A program made the position numbers and the translations under genes. 54,283 nucleotides of DNA from the NCBI GenBank assembly GCA_025057795.1, contig JANXEP010000053.1, positions 1-54,283 on the forward strand. The letters run 5' to 3'. Positions within the stretch are counted from its first letter, which is position 1. The number at the start of each line of letters is the position of its first letter. This stretch comes from Candidatus Bathyarchaeota archaeon. Its GTDB lineage: Archaea; Thermoproteota; Bathyarchaeia; Bathyarchaeales; UBA233. Under the pieces are notes generated by a model. The model saw only the letters and a program-made list of their open reading frames with translations, made no database searches and was not told where the DNA came from. Shown in pieces: positions 44,481-53,948 of the stretch.

Positions 44481-46430
44481 CTACATCAAAGCCGACAAAA
44501 GCCTATAGGCAATTCCGCCAGCAAGAAGCGCGAGGGCCACGTTGATAAATGCTATGGCTAAGGTTTTCTTCCATCCGAACTCCCTTAGAAGCGCGGCTAT
44601 TGTTGCAATGCACGGTATATAAATCATGGTGACCAAAGCGAAAACTATTATCTGCACAGCCGTCAACGAGCCCAGCGGTATGAGTCCCGCAAGCAGAATT
44701 AGGGCAAGTTCTTTGCGTAAAACCCCAAATATCAGGGGGATCCCGGCCTCTGTAGGAAGTCCCAACCATCCGCTTATGAGCGGCTGCGCCCCAGCTGTAA
44801 TGTAGCCTATCAAGCCCATAATGTCTAAGGCTGCAATTGTTAGGCTTCCAGCAACTATTATTGGGAAGGCTATGTAAACGAAGTCTTTGGTTTTAACCCA
44901 TGTTTTGGTTAATATGTTCCCTAGTAAAGGCTTTTTGTATGGGGGCATCTCCATGATGAGGCCTATAGGCTCTCCGGGTAAAGCCTTGAAGGCAACCCTA
45001 CCCACAATGAAAATGAGGATCAAGTCTAAAACATAAAGGGCTAGGGCTACGTGTAACCCCACGAATCTTCCAACCAATCCCAGAATAACCACGGTTCTGG
45101 CGGCGCATGGAATTAGGGTGACGACAAAAGCGGCTAAGAAACGTTCTCGTTCGGTTTCCATGATTTTACAACCAATACAAGCGGGAACGCTGCAGCCATA
45201 TCCGAGAATAAGGGGGATGAAGGCTTTACCATGCAAGCCAATCTTATGCATCAAGTTGTCCATGAGGAATGCTGCTCTAGGTAGGTAGCCGCTGTCCTCA
45301 AGCAGGGCGAGAATTATGTAGAAAGGCACGATATATGGTAGGGCTATGGTTACCCCAGCGATGAGTCCGCTTAAAATCCCCCTATGGATTAAGGCAACAG
45401 CAGTTTCTGGCAGGACATGGACGAGTATACTTTCAATATGTACGAACAATGTGCTGAGGGCGGATTCAAGAGCTGCCGAGAGAAAATTGCCCCCGATAAA
45501 AATTATGGTGAAAGTTGTGGCTAGAATCCCTGCCAAAATTGGGTAGCCCAAAACTTTATGGGTTGTTATGGCGTCAAGTCTTTGCTCCATGCTTATTCTT
45601 GGCGGAGCCTCAACGGTTGTTACTTCTTTTGCTATTTTGCCTGCGATGGCATATCTCTCAAAGGCAATTATGACTGGGGAGGGTTCGCCGTGGATTTTTT
45701 CTAGTTCGGCTGCAAGCCTATCCGCATGGCGTAAAAGGGAATAGCCTTTCTCACAGCCTTTAACTTTTTCAGCAACATCCTCATCTCTTTCTAAAAGTTT
45801 GACAGAAATCCATCTTGACGGGTATAGCTGGCAGAGTTGCGGGATCTCCCGTTCAATAAGCCTCTGAAGCTCCTGCACTGCCCTTTCAACCTCGCTGCCA
45901 TACCTAACCCTTAAAGGCTCAAGACGTCTCTCGCCGCTTATGACTGCAATAACCGTTGAAAGAAGCTCGTTTATGCCGCTTCCAGTGATGGCTACTGTGG
46001 GAACAACGGGCACGCCAAGAGCCTCCGAAAGCCTACGCACATCAATCCTTATACCTTTCTTAGCTGCAAGATCCACCTGATTTAGGGCAACAACTACCGG
46101 CGCTTCAAGCTCGAAAAGTTGCAGCGTAAAATACAAGTTACGCTCAAGGGCGGACGCATCAACAACATTAATTATGATGTCAGGCTTTTCTGTGGCAATA
46201 TAATCCCTTGAAACAATTTCCTCCATCGAAAACGCTGAAAGCGAGTATATGCCCGGCAAGTCAATCAAGCGGATAGTATAACCTTTAAAATGGAGGGTTC
46301 CCTCGGCAAGTTCAACAGTTTTTCCAGGCCAGTTTCCAACAACCTGGTTCAGGCCTGTAAGCTGGTTAAATATGGCGCTTTTTCCAACGTTCGCGTTTCC
46401 GGCAAGCGCCACCCTTAACTGTCTAGTCAT
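44481..46430 (-). CDS. feoB: Ferrous iron transporter FeoB
   Basis: A 649-residue FeoB. The G domain has GNANVGKSAIFNQLTG, the DLPGIYSL switch region and NQVDLA, followed by a helical GDI-like region. The membrane part has paired Gate motifs, including GYGCSVPACIGCKIM and CAARTVVILGLVGRF. It imports Fe2+. It overlaps the feoA gene by 8 bases. Confidence 0.96.
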   Translation of the reverse strand: MTRQLRVALAGNANVGKSAIFNQLTGLNQVVGNWPGKTVELAEGTLHFKGYTIRLIDLPGIYSLSAFSMEEIVSRDYIATEKPDIIINVVDASALERNLYFTLQLFELEAPVVVALNQVDLAAKKGIRIDVRRLSEALGVPVVPTVAITGSGINELLSTVIAVISGERRLEPLRVRYGSEVERAVQELQRLIEREIPQLCQLYPSRWISVKLLERDEDVAEKVKGCEKGYSLLRHADRLAAELEKIHGEPSPVIIAFERYAIAGKIAKEVTTVEAPPRISMEQRLDAITTHKVLGYPILAGILATTFTIIFIGGNFLSAALESALSTLFVHIESILVHVLPETAVALIHRGILSGLIAGVTIALPYIVPFYIILALLEDSGYLPRAAFLMDNLMHKIGLHGKAFIPLILGYGCSVPACIGCKIMETERERFLAAFVVTLIPCAARTVVILGLVGRFVGLHVALALYVLDLILIFIVGRVAFKALPGEPIGLIMEMPPYKKPLLGNILTKTWVKTKDFVYIAFPIIVAGSLTIAALDIMGLIGYITAGAQPLISGWLGLPTEAGIPLIFGVLRKELALILLAGLIPLGSLTAVQIIVFALVTMIYIPCIATIAALLREFGWKKTLAIAFINVALALLAGGIAYRLLSALM

Positions 46431-46725
46431 GGGGTCCTGCCTTAACCGGTTTCACGAAAACCTTTGAGGCTACCCCGCGGCCTAAAGCAAGCGCAACTCC
46501 CCTAACTTCCACTTCCACGGGGCCTCCGAGGGAGCCCTTCTTGAGAAGTTTAACTTCGACGCCTGGGGTTAGCCCCATTTCGGCTAGGCGTCTGACAAAT
46601 CCGAAGCCGCCTAAGGCTTTTACAATAATGCCTTTTCCCCCTTCTGGTAAATCAATTAAGGTTGTTATCCCTTCCCCTTCAGACGCTTTTGGTTCTTGGA
46701 GGTTTCTCTCGTTTTTGGTTGTCAT
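46423..46725 (-). CDS. feoA: FeoA-like SH3-domain protein
   Basis: A 100-residue protein. The first ~22 residues are polar. The rest is the FeoA domain (TLIDLPEGGKGIIVKALGGFGFVRRLAEMGLTPGVEVKLLKKGSLGGPVEVEVRGVALALGRGVASKVFV in outline). It works with FeoB in iron uptake and overlaps its start. Confidence 0.93.
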   Translation of the reverse strand: MTTKNERNLQEPKASEGEGITTLIDLPEGGKGIIVKALGGFGFVRRLAEMGLTPGVEVKLLKKGSLGGPVEVEVRGVALALGRGVASKVFVKPVKAGPHD

Positions 46726-46735
46726 CAGCTTTCCC

Positions 46736-47443
46736 CTACTGTTTTTTAACCCAAACGCTCGCGGCTTCTTTACGGCTTAATGTCTGTTTTCTTCCCTCGA
46801 CGCACACAACCACGTTCATCCGCATTTTTCTTAAAACGCGAACTGTGGCGTTTGGTTTTATTCCCTTCCTTGCTAGTGCAAGAAGCGTTTCCCTTTTCTC
46901 GTTGATTATCTTTGCAACGGTGCATGTCTGGTCGGATTCCACGTCGGTTAACGGGTAACCCTCAACGTCGCTGACTTCGCCGTCCACCGATGGTATGGGG
47001 TTTCCATGGGGGCAAAACTTTGGATAGCCGAGGCGCCTCTCCAACAATGAAGCTATGTCCTCGCTTAGCGCGTGTTCAAGCCTACAGGCGGTTTCGTGAA
47101 CATCGCACCATTCAACCTCCAGAATGTCGGTGAGCAGCCTCTCCGCAAGCCTATGCCTCCTGATTATGTTTAGGGCTATCTTCTCGCCCTCTGCAGTAAG
47201 CCTCACACCCCTATATGGAGTGTGCTCTATCAAACCATGCTTTTTTAAATGGGCTATAGTGTTGGTTATAGACCCAGGTACCACTTGCAACTCTTCCGCT
47301 AACTCCATTGTTTTTGCAACCCCTTTCCTCTTTTGAAGCTTGTATATTGCCTCAATGTATTCTTCAGCCTCCTGCGAAAATTCGCCAGCCAAAGCGCAAA
47401 CCTCGATGACTTTACGAGACCTCGTAATTTCACACGCGAACAT
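46736..47443 (-). CDS. DtxR/MntR-family metal-dependent repressor
   Basis: A repressor of up to 235 residues. An N-terminal winged helix (QEAEEYIEAIYKLQKRKGVAKTMELAEELQVVPGSITNTIAHLKKHGLIEHTPYRGVRLTAEGEKIA) is followed by the metal-binding dimer domain (RHRLAERLL, CDVHETACRLEHALSEDI) and a C-terminal FeoA-like SH3 domain. It should repress feoAB when Fe2+ is plentiful. The start is uncertain: ATG at 47443, or TTG at 47392 with GAGGT ahead. The shorter start fits family length better and would place an inverted repeat in the leader. Confidence 0.93.
   Translation of the reverse strand: MFACEITRSRKVIEVCALAGEFSQEAEEYIEAIYKLQKRKGVAKTMELAEELQVVPGSITNTIAHLKKHGLIEHTPYRGVRLTAEGEKIALNIIRRHRLAERLLTDILEVEWCDVHETACRLEHALSEDIASLLERRLGYPKFCPHGNPIPSVDGEVSDVEGYPLTDVESDQTCTVAKIINEKRETLLALARKGIKPNATVRVLRKMRMNVVVCVEGRKQTLSRKEAASVWVKKQ
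47412..47427. promoter_or_regulatory. Candidate operator: inverted repeat TTACGAG-AC-CTCGTAA
   Basis: Seven-base perfect arms around two bases. It lies about 50 bases downstream of a minus-strand TATA box (47477-47486) and 20 bases upstream of the alternative TTG start of the DtxR gene. This position suits autoregulation. If the longer start is used, the repeat lies inside the coding region. Confidence 0.45.
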
Positions 47444-47476
47444 AAAAAGCTTTCGGCTCTCCGAAAATAAACGAAG

Positions 47477-47486
47477 TTTTTATATA
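47477..47486 (-). promoter_or_regulatory. TATA box for the dtxR-feoA-feoB unit
   Basis: Minus-strand GTATATAAAA, about 35-45 bases before ATG 47443, predicting a start near 47455. Confidence 0.5.
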
Positions 47487-47629
47487 CAAGAAAACCAAGA
47501 GCCGCCAACCCAAAATACAAAGCTCCCACGACACCTTTCGACATGGAAAACTGTTGAAAAGCCACTACATTGAATGTTAAGATCTATGGTGAAAGCTTCA
47601 ATGCGCAGGAAAATTCGTCTTTTTCATAC

Positions 47630-48168
47630 CAGTGTAAAAATGACGAATATACCCTTTTTGGCATAAAAATGATTAAAACCAAAGAAATCTATAATTTAAG
47701 CATGGAATTTTTTGCAAAATCCTTACAACCATCATACCGTGAGTAATAAATAATTACGCGAAGTAAGCTTCAACTAGGAACATGGAATCCTGAAAATAAC
47801 CCAGTAAGGCGAAAAGCCCATCGGGTTTCTTAGGATGGATTTACCGGATATGCCGTTTTGAAGAGTATTTCCATCTCGGCGTAGAAATCGCCTACAACGG
47901 AAAAGCGGAAAACCTCATAAAACAGCTTGAAGCCCATAACAATGGTGCTGTGCAGAAAATTCACAGACGCTAAACCGCCGCCCTTTCGTTGTGGGCTTGT
48001 AAAGGCGAAAAGAAGCGGAAACAGATGGGGCGCATTCCCATATTCCTGGAAAGCGACTTAACAACTGCCTTGCCATATTTTTGCAATAAACAGTACTGCG
48101 TAGTCCAGTATATTTTAGCAAAATACCTGTTTCTAATGTTTCCGCTTCTTTTCGTCATTTTTACACTG
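47630..48168. repeat. Segment bounded by 18-bp perfect inverted repeats
   Basis: CAGTGTAAAAATGACGAA at 47630-47647 recurs as its reverse complement at 48151-48168. Within the segment, CGAAAAGAAGCGGAAACA at 48006-48023 recurs as its reverse complement at 48137-48154. The right end therefore combines both arms, and the inner copy at 47998-48023 is an imperfect partner of the whole 32-base right end. This looks like a nested, MITE-like insertion, with no transposase inside and no clear target-site duplication. Confidence 0.65.
48137..48168. repeat. Composite right-end repeat
   Basis: The reverse complement of this 32-base segment contains the left outer repeat joined to the inner repeat. It defines a candidate terminal inverted repeat of about 28-32 bases. 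Confidence 0.55.
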
Positions 48169-48215
48169 TTTTGAGCTTTATCCGGAAAGGTTTACGCCTG
48201 AAAAGGTTTTGGCTG

Positions 48216-48749
48216 TCAGCGAGAGAACATTACAAGTCTTTTTGAGAAGGCTTGGGCAAGGTTTGGCTCCTACACAGCCAAAACATGGAAGAAAATATCA
48301 GCTATTCTCATGGAAAAGTATGATGGAGACCCAAGAAACATAACCGCCCAGCCCTTAACGATTAAGGAGATTAAAGAAAGGCTTTCAGATTTCCCCTTAT
48401 TTGCGAGGAGCTAAACTGGCAAACTTCTATATTCGCGCCATGGGCGAAACAAGCCTCTTCAAAGTCAAAGTCCTAAACGAGCTTAACATGCTAGTCGACA
48501 AGCAGATAACACGTTTCACGGTTTACACAGGCGTTTTAAGGCTTAAAAGCGGAAAATTTCAAGGATGCGCCAACGACGACCCACTAAGAAGCCTAATACA
48601 AGAAAGAAGCATGGCGAAAAGCAGCCAAAACCATAGGCATAGCTCCGTGGCAGCTCGACGAACCCATATGGAATATAGGCTCAAAACTATGCACATACAG
48701 AAAATGACGATGTCCCGTTGAGGTTCACTGCAACAAACAAAATGAATAA
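48216..48749 (+). pseudogene. Frameshifted Fe-S HhH-GPD DNA glycosylase
   Basis: Joining three frames gives a coherent C-terminal two-thirds of an archaeal HhH-GPD glycosylase: FEKAWARFGSYTAKTWKKIS with LTIKEIKERLSDFPLF in the first frame, GAKLANFYIRAMGE and LVDKQITRFTVYTG (with the catalytic Asp) in the second, and KTIGIAPWQLDEPIWNIGS then CTYRK-CPVEVHC (Fe-S Cys ligands) in the third. There is a one-base shift near 48403, another near 48605, and a TGA within the Cys cluster. The N-terminus is missing, next to the inverted-repeat element. It would have repaired oxidised or alkylated bases; it is now non-functional. Confidence 0.7.
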
Positions 48750-49091
48750 CATTCAAAGATAACTATATGATTTGGGAGGCATAATGGTTGATGTACCCGT
48801 GTTCTATCTATTATGCATAGGCGCTGGAAATCCAAAGACGGTAGAGTACTTGTTAAGCCCACCAGCCACAACCATGACTTCTCACCCTCATGAAACCCTA
48901 AAGGGGAAGGCGATAACAGTTTTTGAGGGTATTCCATTTTCCAATGCAAAAATCTAGAGGGGCTATCAATTTTAACAGATAGCAACAAGGCTAAAATTGA
49001 CTTCTCGCTTTTGAGTGGACTGCACATGAACCGCTTTGAATGGGCAGACGGCAAGTAAGGGGCTTAATGGTTGAGCAGTTGCAGTTGGTTG

Positions 49092-49514
49092 CTACTCTCC
49101 AGTTTCTCCAATCACTTGAATTATTACCGTTCTCCTTCGTGGGTGCACGTCGGTTTCTACGAAAATTAGCGATTGCCATGTTCCAAACTCCACCCTACCA
49201 TTGATTACTGGCAAAGTTTTGTCTGGAGGCATTAGTATGGATCGCAAATGGGAATGAGCGTTAGAAGGGTGCATGTAAGCGCCGTGTTTGGGAATAAGCT
49301 TTTCAATTAAATTTTTGATGTCATTTAGTAGGCCATATTCGCTTTCCGTTAAAATGAGCACTCCAGTTGCATGGGGAGCAAAAACATGCACTATGCCATT
49401 TTTTATTCCCGACTGGGAAACCGTTTCTTGAACCCTGTCCGTTAAGTCTATAAATTCGATTTCTCCTTTGGTTTGGAAAGTGTAACTTTTGTTGAAAACT
49501 TTAAAATTTGCCAT
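49092..49514 (-). CDS. YjbQ/UPF0047 family protein
   Basis: A 140-residue protein starting MANFKVFNKSYTFQTKGEIE. The motifs VHVFAPHATGVLILTE, HPSNAHSHLRSILMPP and GTWQSLIFVETDVHPRRRTV hold the conserved His residues. The family includes a thiamine-phosphate-synthase-like activity in bacteria, but the archaeal role is unclear. The ATG at 49514 is chosen; the 34 residues upstream in frame are not family-like. Confidence 0.87.
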   Translation of the reverse strand: MANFKVFNKSYTFQTKGEIEFIDLTDRVQETVSQSGIKNGIVHVFAPHATGVLILTESEYGLLNDIKNLIEKLIPKHGAYMHPSNAHSHLRSILMPPDKTLPVINGRVEFGTWQSLIFVETDVHPRRRTVIIQVIGETGE

Positions 49515-50376
49515 GCGTGCTTTCCCCGCTTTAGATATCTGCTCCCCCATGAAGCCTTTTGAACGTTTTGGTGGGGTGCCTGTTGATGCTTTTGTATACA
49601 ACTTAGAGGAATTCATTGTTTAAGCCTAAAAAGGCATGGCTGCAAAAACGCCTTTTTTGAGCTTATTTTCTGGGAGTACGCAAGTTTGTTTTATTTATTG
49701 TAGGTTAAATGTTGAGTTTTTTCGACTTGTTTAAGCATTATTTTTACATCATAGTTATTTTGGTAATGTAGATATTACTACGCATTGTTATGTATCACCA
49801 CAATCACCAGTCTGAAGCCAAAAACCGCCGTATACAAAAGCATCAACCAAAGTCAACCCTTCGTGGAAGAAGAAGGACGCTTTGTCTCTGAGGTTTACCT
49901 TTTCCGCTGCTAGACTTAAACCCTCCATAGCACGCAACAAAACCCAGAACCCTCCGCGTCCAGAAGACGTCGAAGCTTAAGCGAAACAGCGCCCACTGGT
50001 TTGGCATGGAGATTTTTGTCAGTCTCTTTATGAGGTTTCGGAAAAGTCCATAAGGTAGGGTTTACAGCCTTGGGGAAAAAGGCTTAAAAAGGCTTATTTT
50101 GCAAATTTAAGCCTGAATAGAGGCTAAGAGTTCTGTTATGGTTGTTGAGAAAAATTGGCGAAAGGGCTTAGATGCTGGTTCAGTCGGCTTCGACGTTTAA
50201 AATCCGCGTTTACCGCAAAAAACTTCCTTTTTTCAAAGTTTTTCAGGAAAAGGGCATGTCGCAAATCGAACACTTGCAAGATCACGCGTCCATCCCCTGT
50301 TATTTTCTTTATTATATTCCCATTTTTGAAATAACCGCTATAATAGGTTAAGCCTCTAATATCATGCTCATCGGAG
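49515..50376. other. Gene-poor segment before lonB
   Basis: No intact gene. A hairpin AAAAAGGC/GCCTTTTT lies at 49627-49658. On the minus strand, 49788-50060 has two coding-like frames (for example MPNQWALFRLSFDVFW and MEGLSLAAEKVNLRDK) that would join with a frameshift. This suggests a decayed gene that I cannot identify. The remainder is AT-rich. Confidence 0.45.
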
Positions 50377-52650
50377 TTGGGAGAAGGCTTAAGAAAGGGG
50401 TTAAGTTTGTCTGTTGATTATTTTGGAAAAGACTTCGAAGTGATTGAAAGAAAAGTTAACGGCAAAAACGTTAGAGTTGCATGGGACTGGAAAAACTTTG
50501 AAAGCACCAAGGGCTTTCCCGTCGACGACAGCCTAATAAACTGGGTTATAGGACAAGACCAAGCCCTAAAAGAATGTTTCCTCTGCCTCGACGAGTGGGT
50601 TCACAAACTTAAGCATCTTGAACAAAACAGATGGTATGAAAGCTGGAGCAGCCCAGACAAACCCAAATCATCAGCTAAAACCCTAATCAGCCCCGGACCA
50701 TATCTTCTCCTCCTAGGAGACCCTGGAACGGGTAAATCGCTTATTGGAAGGGCTTTAGCTGAGAAACTCACCCAAATCTATAAGGAGAACGGCATAAAAC
50801 TTTTCGACGTTTTATGCTGGAAAAACCCTGTTCTGCCAAGTCAGCCTAAAATATCCATTCATGAGGCTGGCGTTGGAAAGAAGATAATTCAAAAAGAACA
50901 GCTGAAGGAGCTTAAAAGAAAATTTGTAACTAAAGTTGGCTTAAAAGTCTTACAAATATTCCTAATACTAATGGGTTTGCTTTTAATGTCCGTGGGCTTT
51001 TACCTCATGTATCAAGCATGGCAAACATGGAACGAGAATCCCCTCTTTTTAGGCGAATCAATACGGGAATATTACGGACATAATTTCCAAGAATATTTCA
51101 TAAAAAAATTTGTAGACATCGTGCCCATAACCTTCATTCCCGGCGGAAGCCTAATCTTCTTCGGAGTTTTCATATGGTGGTTTTCCAGGTTCAGCGGTTC
51201 AGCAGTCCTAAAAGGAATTGGCGGAGCCCAGCAAAGCGATGTCCCAAAACTTATAGTTGACAACAGCTCTGGACATGCCCCCTTCGTTGACGCAACAGGC
51301 CACAGAAGCGCGCAACTATTTGGCTCCATAGCCTGGGACCCCTATCAAACGGGCGGCTTAGGCACTCCGGAGCATCAAAGAGTCACAGCCGGCGACGTCC
51401 ATAGGGCTTCCATGGGCATACTGTTTATTGACGAAATAAAAAACCTTGACCCCGAGGATGCCGTAACCCTTTTAACCGTGCTAGAAGAAGGACAGTTGCC
51501 CGTAACCCTTAGGAGCCGATGGCACGGCGGAGATACGGCGGCCATGGCTGTCGCAACCGAACCAGTTCCAGCGGTAACCTTTCTTGTGGGCGCGGGAAAC
51601 TTTGACAGCATAAACCAGATTCACCCAGCTTTAATGGATAGAATTTACGGTTATGGCAAAGTTGTGAGGATGAATAATGACATGCCTAACACTGTAGAAA
51701 ACAGGCGGAAATATGTTCAGTTCATAGCGCAGGAAGTTAAACGTTTCAACCTTATACCCTTCAGCAGAGAAGCCTGCGAAGAAATAGTTGAAGAGGGCAG
51801 AAGGCGAAGCAACAAGAAAGATGCGTTAACAACGAGGTTCAGACCCCTAATTTCCATTATTAAAACCGCAGCAACTCTCGCCATGAACGAAGGATGCAAG
51901 GTTGTTGAAAGGAGACATGTCCGCGAAGCCATAGAAAACCACTGCAAAACTATCCAAAGACAAATCCTTGAGCATGAAATTAGCGAAAGGGGCAAACTGC
52001 TGGAAATAAAACCTGAAGGAGTAAAGCTTGGGCAGATCTACGGCTTAGCGGTAGTTAGAGACCCCTACAGCGGAGAAATGACTGGCAGCGTTCTATGCGT
52101 TAAAGCACACATGGTTAAGAGAAGTGAACTTCCGAGGAACTACCCGATTAAGGGCTACTATAAGGTTACCGGTGTGGCTAAAGGACAAAGCTTCATTGCG
52201 GACAGCATAGCAAAAGTAAGAAGCGTCATCCTTCAAAAGTACGGAATAGACATAGCCCAGGACTATTTAACCCACATAGATTTCGCCCAGTCTTACGGTG
52301 TGGACGGCCCTTCAGCAGGCGTAACTATGGCTATACTTCTTTGCTCCCTTATTGAAGGTAAACCAATTAGGCAGGATGTGGCGGTTACGGGCGAAATAAA
52401 CCTTGGGGTAGGCGACAAAATCCAAGTGACTGCAGTTGGAGGAGTCTACGAAAAAATTAAGGCGGCAGAAGCTTGGGGCTTCAAGAAAGTTGTAATTCCC
52501 CATAAAAACTTTGAACACTCCATTGATGTGAGGGACTACAAGATTGAGGTTGTGCCGGCAGCCACTTTGGATGATTACCTAAAAGAGTGCCTTGTGGAAA
52601 AACCGGAACTAACCGTGCAGATGGAACCCCGCAAGAAACCCAAATTCTAA
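50377..52650 (+). CDS. lonB: Archaeal membrane-anchored Lon protease (LonB)
   Basis: A 757-residue LonB. The AAA+ domain has LLGDPGTGKSLIGRAL (Walker A near residue 114) and ILFIDEIKNL (Walker B). Two membrane spans lie between the Walker motifs, ILMGLLLMSVGFYLMYQAW and FIPGGSLIFFGVFIWWF, placing the protease at the cytosolic face. The proteolytic domain has DGPSAGVTMAIL (Ser646) and GGVYEKIKAAEAWG (Lys693), the catalytic dyad. It degrades unfolded and short-lived proteins. TTG start at 50377; a later TTG at 50410 is possible. Length is normal for the family, if slightly long. Confidence 0.95.
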   Translation: MGEGLRKGLSLSVDYFGKDFEVIERKVNGKNVRVAWDWKNFESTKGFPVDDSLINWVIGQDQALKECFLCLDEWVHKLKHLEQNRWYESWSSPDKPKSSAKTLISPGPYLLLLGDPGTGKSLIGRALAEKLTQIYKENGIKLFDVLCWKNPVLPSQPKISIHEAGVGKKIIQKEQLKELKRKFVTKVGLKVLQIFLILMGLLLMSVGFYLMYQAWQTWNENPLFLGESIREYYGHNFQEYFIKKFVDIVPITFIPGGSLIFFGVFIWWFSRFSGSAVLKGIGGAQQSDVPKLIVDNSSGHAPFVDATGHRSAQLFGSIAWDPYQTGGLGTPEHQRVTAGDVHRASMGILFIDEIKNLDPEDAVTLLTVLEEGQLPVTLRSRWHGGDTAAMAVATEPVPAVTFLVGAGNFDSINQIHPALMDRIYGYGKVVRMNNDMPNTVENRRKYVQFIAQEVKRFNLIPFSREACEEIVEEGRRRSNKKDALTTRFRPLISIIKTAATLAMNEGCKVVERRHVREAIENHCKTIQRQILEHEISERGKLLEIKPEGVKLGQIYGLAVVRDPYSGEMTGSVLCVKAHMVKRSELPRNYPIKGYYKVTGVAKGQSFIADSIAKVRSVILQKYGIDIAQDYLTHIDFAQSYGVDGPSAGVTMAILLCSLIEGKPIRQDVAVTGEINLGVGDKIQVTAVGGVYEKIKAAEAWGFKKVVIPHKNFEHSIDVRDYKIEVVPAATLDDYLKECLVEKPELTVQMEPRKKPKF

Positions 52651-52710
52651 AAGGATATCGGAAAATCTTTAACCCCTTACCTTATTTTAATTCAAAATCG
52701 AGTGCCCTTA

Positions 52711-53130
52711 ATGAGTAAAGAAATTGATAAAGAAGCCATTAGAAAATGGCGCAAAAGAGGATTCTACAGCGAAAACGTCCTTGTAAAACTTTTACAAAAG
52801 AACGGCTACAGGGCTGTTCGAATTCCGGTAAGCAACCCAAGCCTCAACCCCCTGCCAGACGTCATAGCAAGAAAAGACGCGCATGTCTACGCTTTTGAAG
52901 TTAAAAACGCCCGTTATTACGCTTATTTCCCAAAACAGCAAATCGAAAAACTCTTCAGATTCCTCGATGAACTCATCCCAACAGAGAGGCCGTTCAAACA
53001 CGCAGTGGTTGCAGCCCACCTTGGGAAAAAATGGGTTTTCAAGGAGCTTAAATGGAAAGATTGGGAAGAGGGAAAGCTTCCTGAAAAGGCTAGAATCCTA
53101 AAAAGGGATAGAGGAAACTTTAAATTATAA
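52711..53130 (+). CDS. hjc: Holliday junction resolvase Hjc
   Basis: A 139-residue Hjc-type nuclease. Residues include Glu in GFYSENVL, Asp in NPLPDVIA and Glu-x-Lys in AFEVKNARYYAY, the metal-binding catalytic set. It resolves four-way junctions in recombination. Leaderless: TATA-like TTATTTTAAT at 52682-52691 lies about 20-29 bases before the ATG. Confidence 0.92.
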   Translation: MSKEIDKEAIRKWRKRGFYSENVLVKLLQKNGYRAVRIPVSNPSLNPLPDVIARKDAHVYAFEVKNARYYAYFPKQQIEKLFRFLDELIPTERPFKHAVVAAHLGKKWVFKELKWKDWEEGKLPEKARILKRDRGNFKL

Positions 53131-53262
53131 CAACTGAAGTTTCGGGTGAAAGCCAAAATAGTGGTTCCGCTTGACGCGCAGCAAACCTACAATGGAAAAC
53201 AGTTGTTTTGAACGAGTTCTAGGCGAAATAAATAAAACTTACTTCTATGATTTCAGATTTGC

Positions 53263-53541
53263 ATGGTGAAAGTCGTGGAGCAAGTTCAAGGAATAATAAT
53301 GAATTATAGAGTTGGACCTAAAACTCAAAGGTCTAAAGAATGCATAATCCATTTCCCCCATGTTAAATCCGCCTCCGAAGCCAGTAGACTCATCGGACGC
53401 AAAGTGGCTTGGAAACAAGACAAGAACAAAATAATCGGGAAAATTGTGGATCTGCACGGCAAGAAAGGATTGGTTCGCGTAAGATTCAGAAGGGGATTAC
53501 CCGGCCAAGCGTTGGGAACAACAGTAGAACTTATTGGTTAA
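53263..53541 (+). CDS. Ribosomal protein L35Ae
   Basis: A 92-residue protein. GIIMNYRVGPKTQRSKECII and the GRKVAWKQDKNKIIGKIVDLHGKKGLVRVRFRRGLPGQALGTTVELI stretch match L35Ae. TATA-like AAATAAATAAAAC (53226-53238) sits at leaderless spacing. Confidence 0.93.
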   Translation: MVKVVEQVQGIIMNYRVGPKTQRSKECIIHFPHVKSASEASRLIGRKVAWKQDKNKIIGKIVDLHGKKGLVRVRFRRGLPGQALGTTVELIG

Positions 53542-53948
53542 TAAGTTTTAAATTCCTTAAAAGTTTTCCCGCACTCGTAGCTGCTTTCTTCCAAAACACA
53601 ATAAGCCTTCAATTAAACAGCATAGTCCTCCAGCCAAACTTCTCAATGCTGCAAAAATGATGAGCGCTTAATTTTTATTTTTTTAAAGCAATTTTCTCAA
53701 GCAAAAGGAGATTTTTTACTGAAATTTTATATTTTTATTAAAAATTGGGAAATCATTCCTGTTGCTATTGACGAATCAATCAACTCTTTTTCTATTTCTA
53801 AGCTCTAAATTTCAAAAATTGCATTAAACATGTTAAAAAATTTCGCCGAAAAAGTTTTTCCTTAAAAATTTTGCCTAAGAACTTGCGAAAAACGCTTTGC
53901 AGAAATAATAAATAATTTGATTAGACTGCGATCTCGGAGGAAAATTAA
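53542..53948. other. AT-rich intergenic segment
   Basis: About 400 bases with no coding signal. The TATA-like AAATAATAAATA (53903-53914) and GGAGG (53937-53940) before hemL are the only signals seen. Confidence 0.5.

Larger units (their letters stand above)
47444..49091. other. Gene-poor decayed segment
   Basis: About 1.6 kb holding the inverted-repeat element (47630-48168), the glycosylase pseudogene (48216-48749) and, after that, a 61-codon open frame (48772-48957) that I do not recognise. No intact gene is visible. Codon use in the open fragments resembles the neighbours, which suggests decay in place. Confidence 0.6.

Noticed and set aside
47299..47565. Minus-strand membrane-like frame upstream of the dtxR gene
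   Set aside because: It overlaps the DtxR domain start and the TATA box, and its tail is basic low-quality sequence.
48772..48957. 61-residue plus-strand frame after the glycosylase pseudogene
   Set aside because: It has no recognisable family, and the opposite strand is equally open, so it is not called as a gene.
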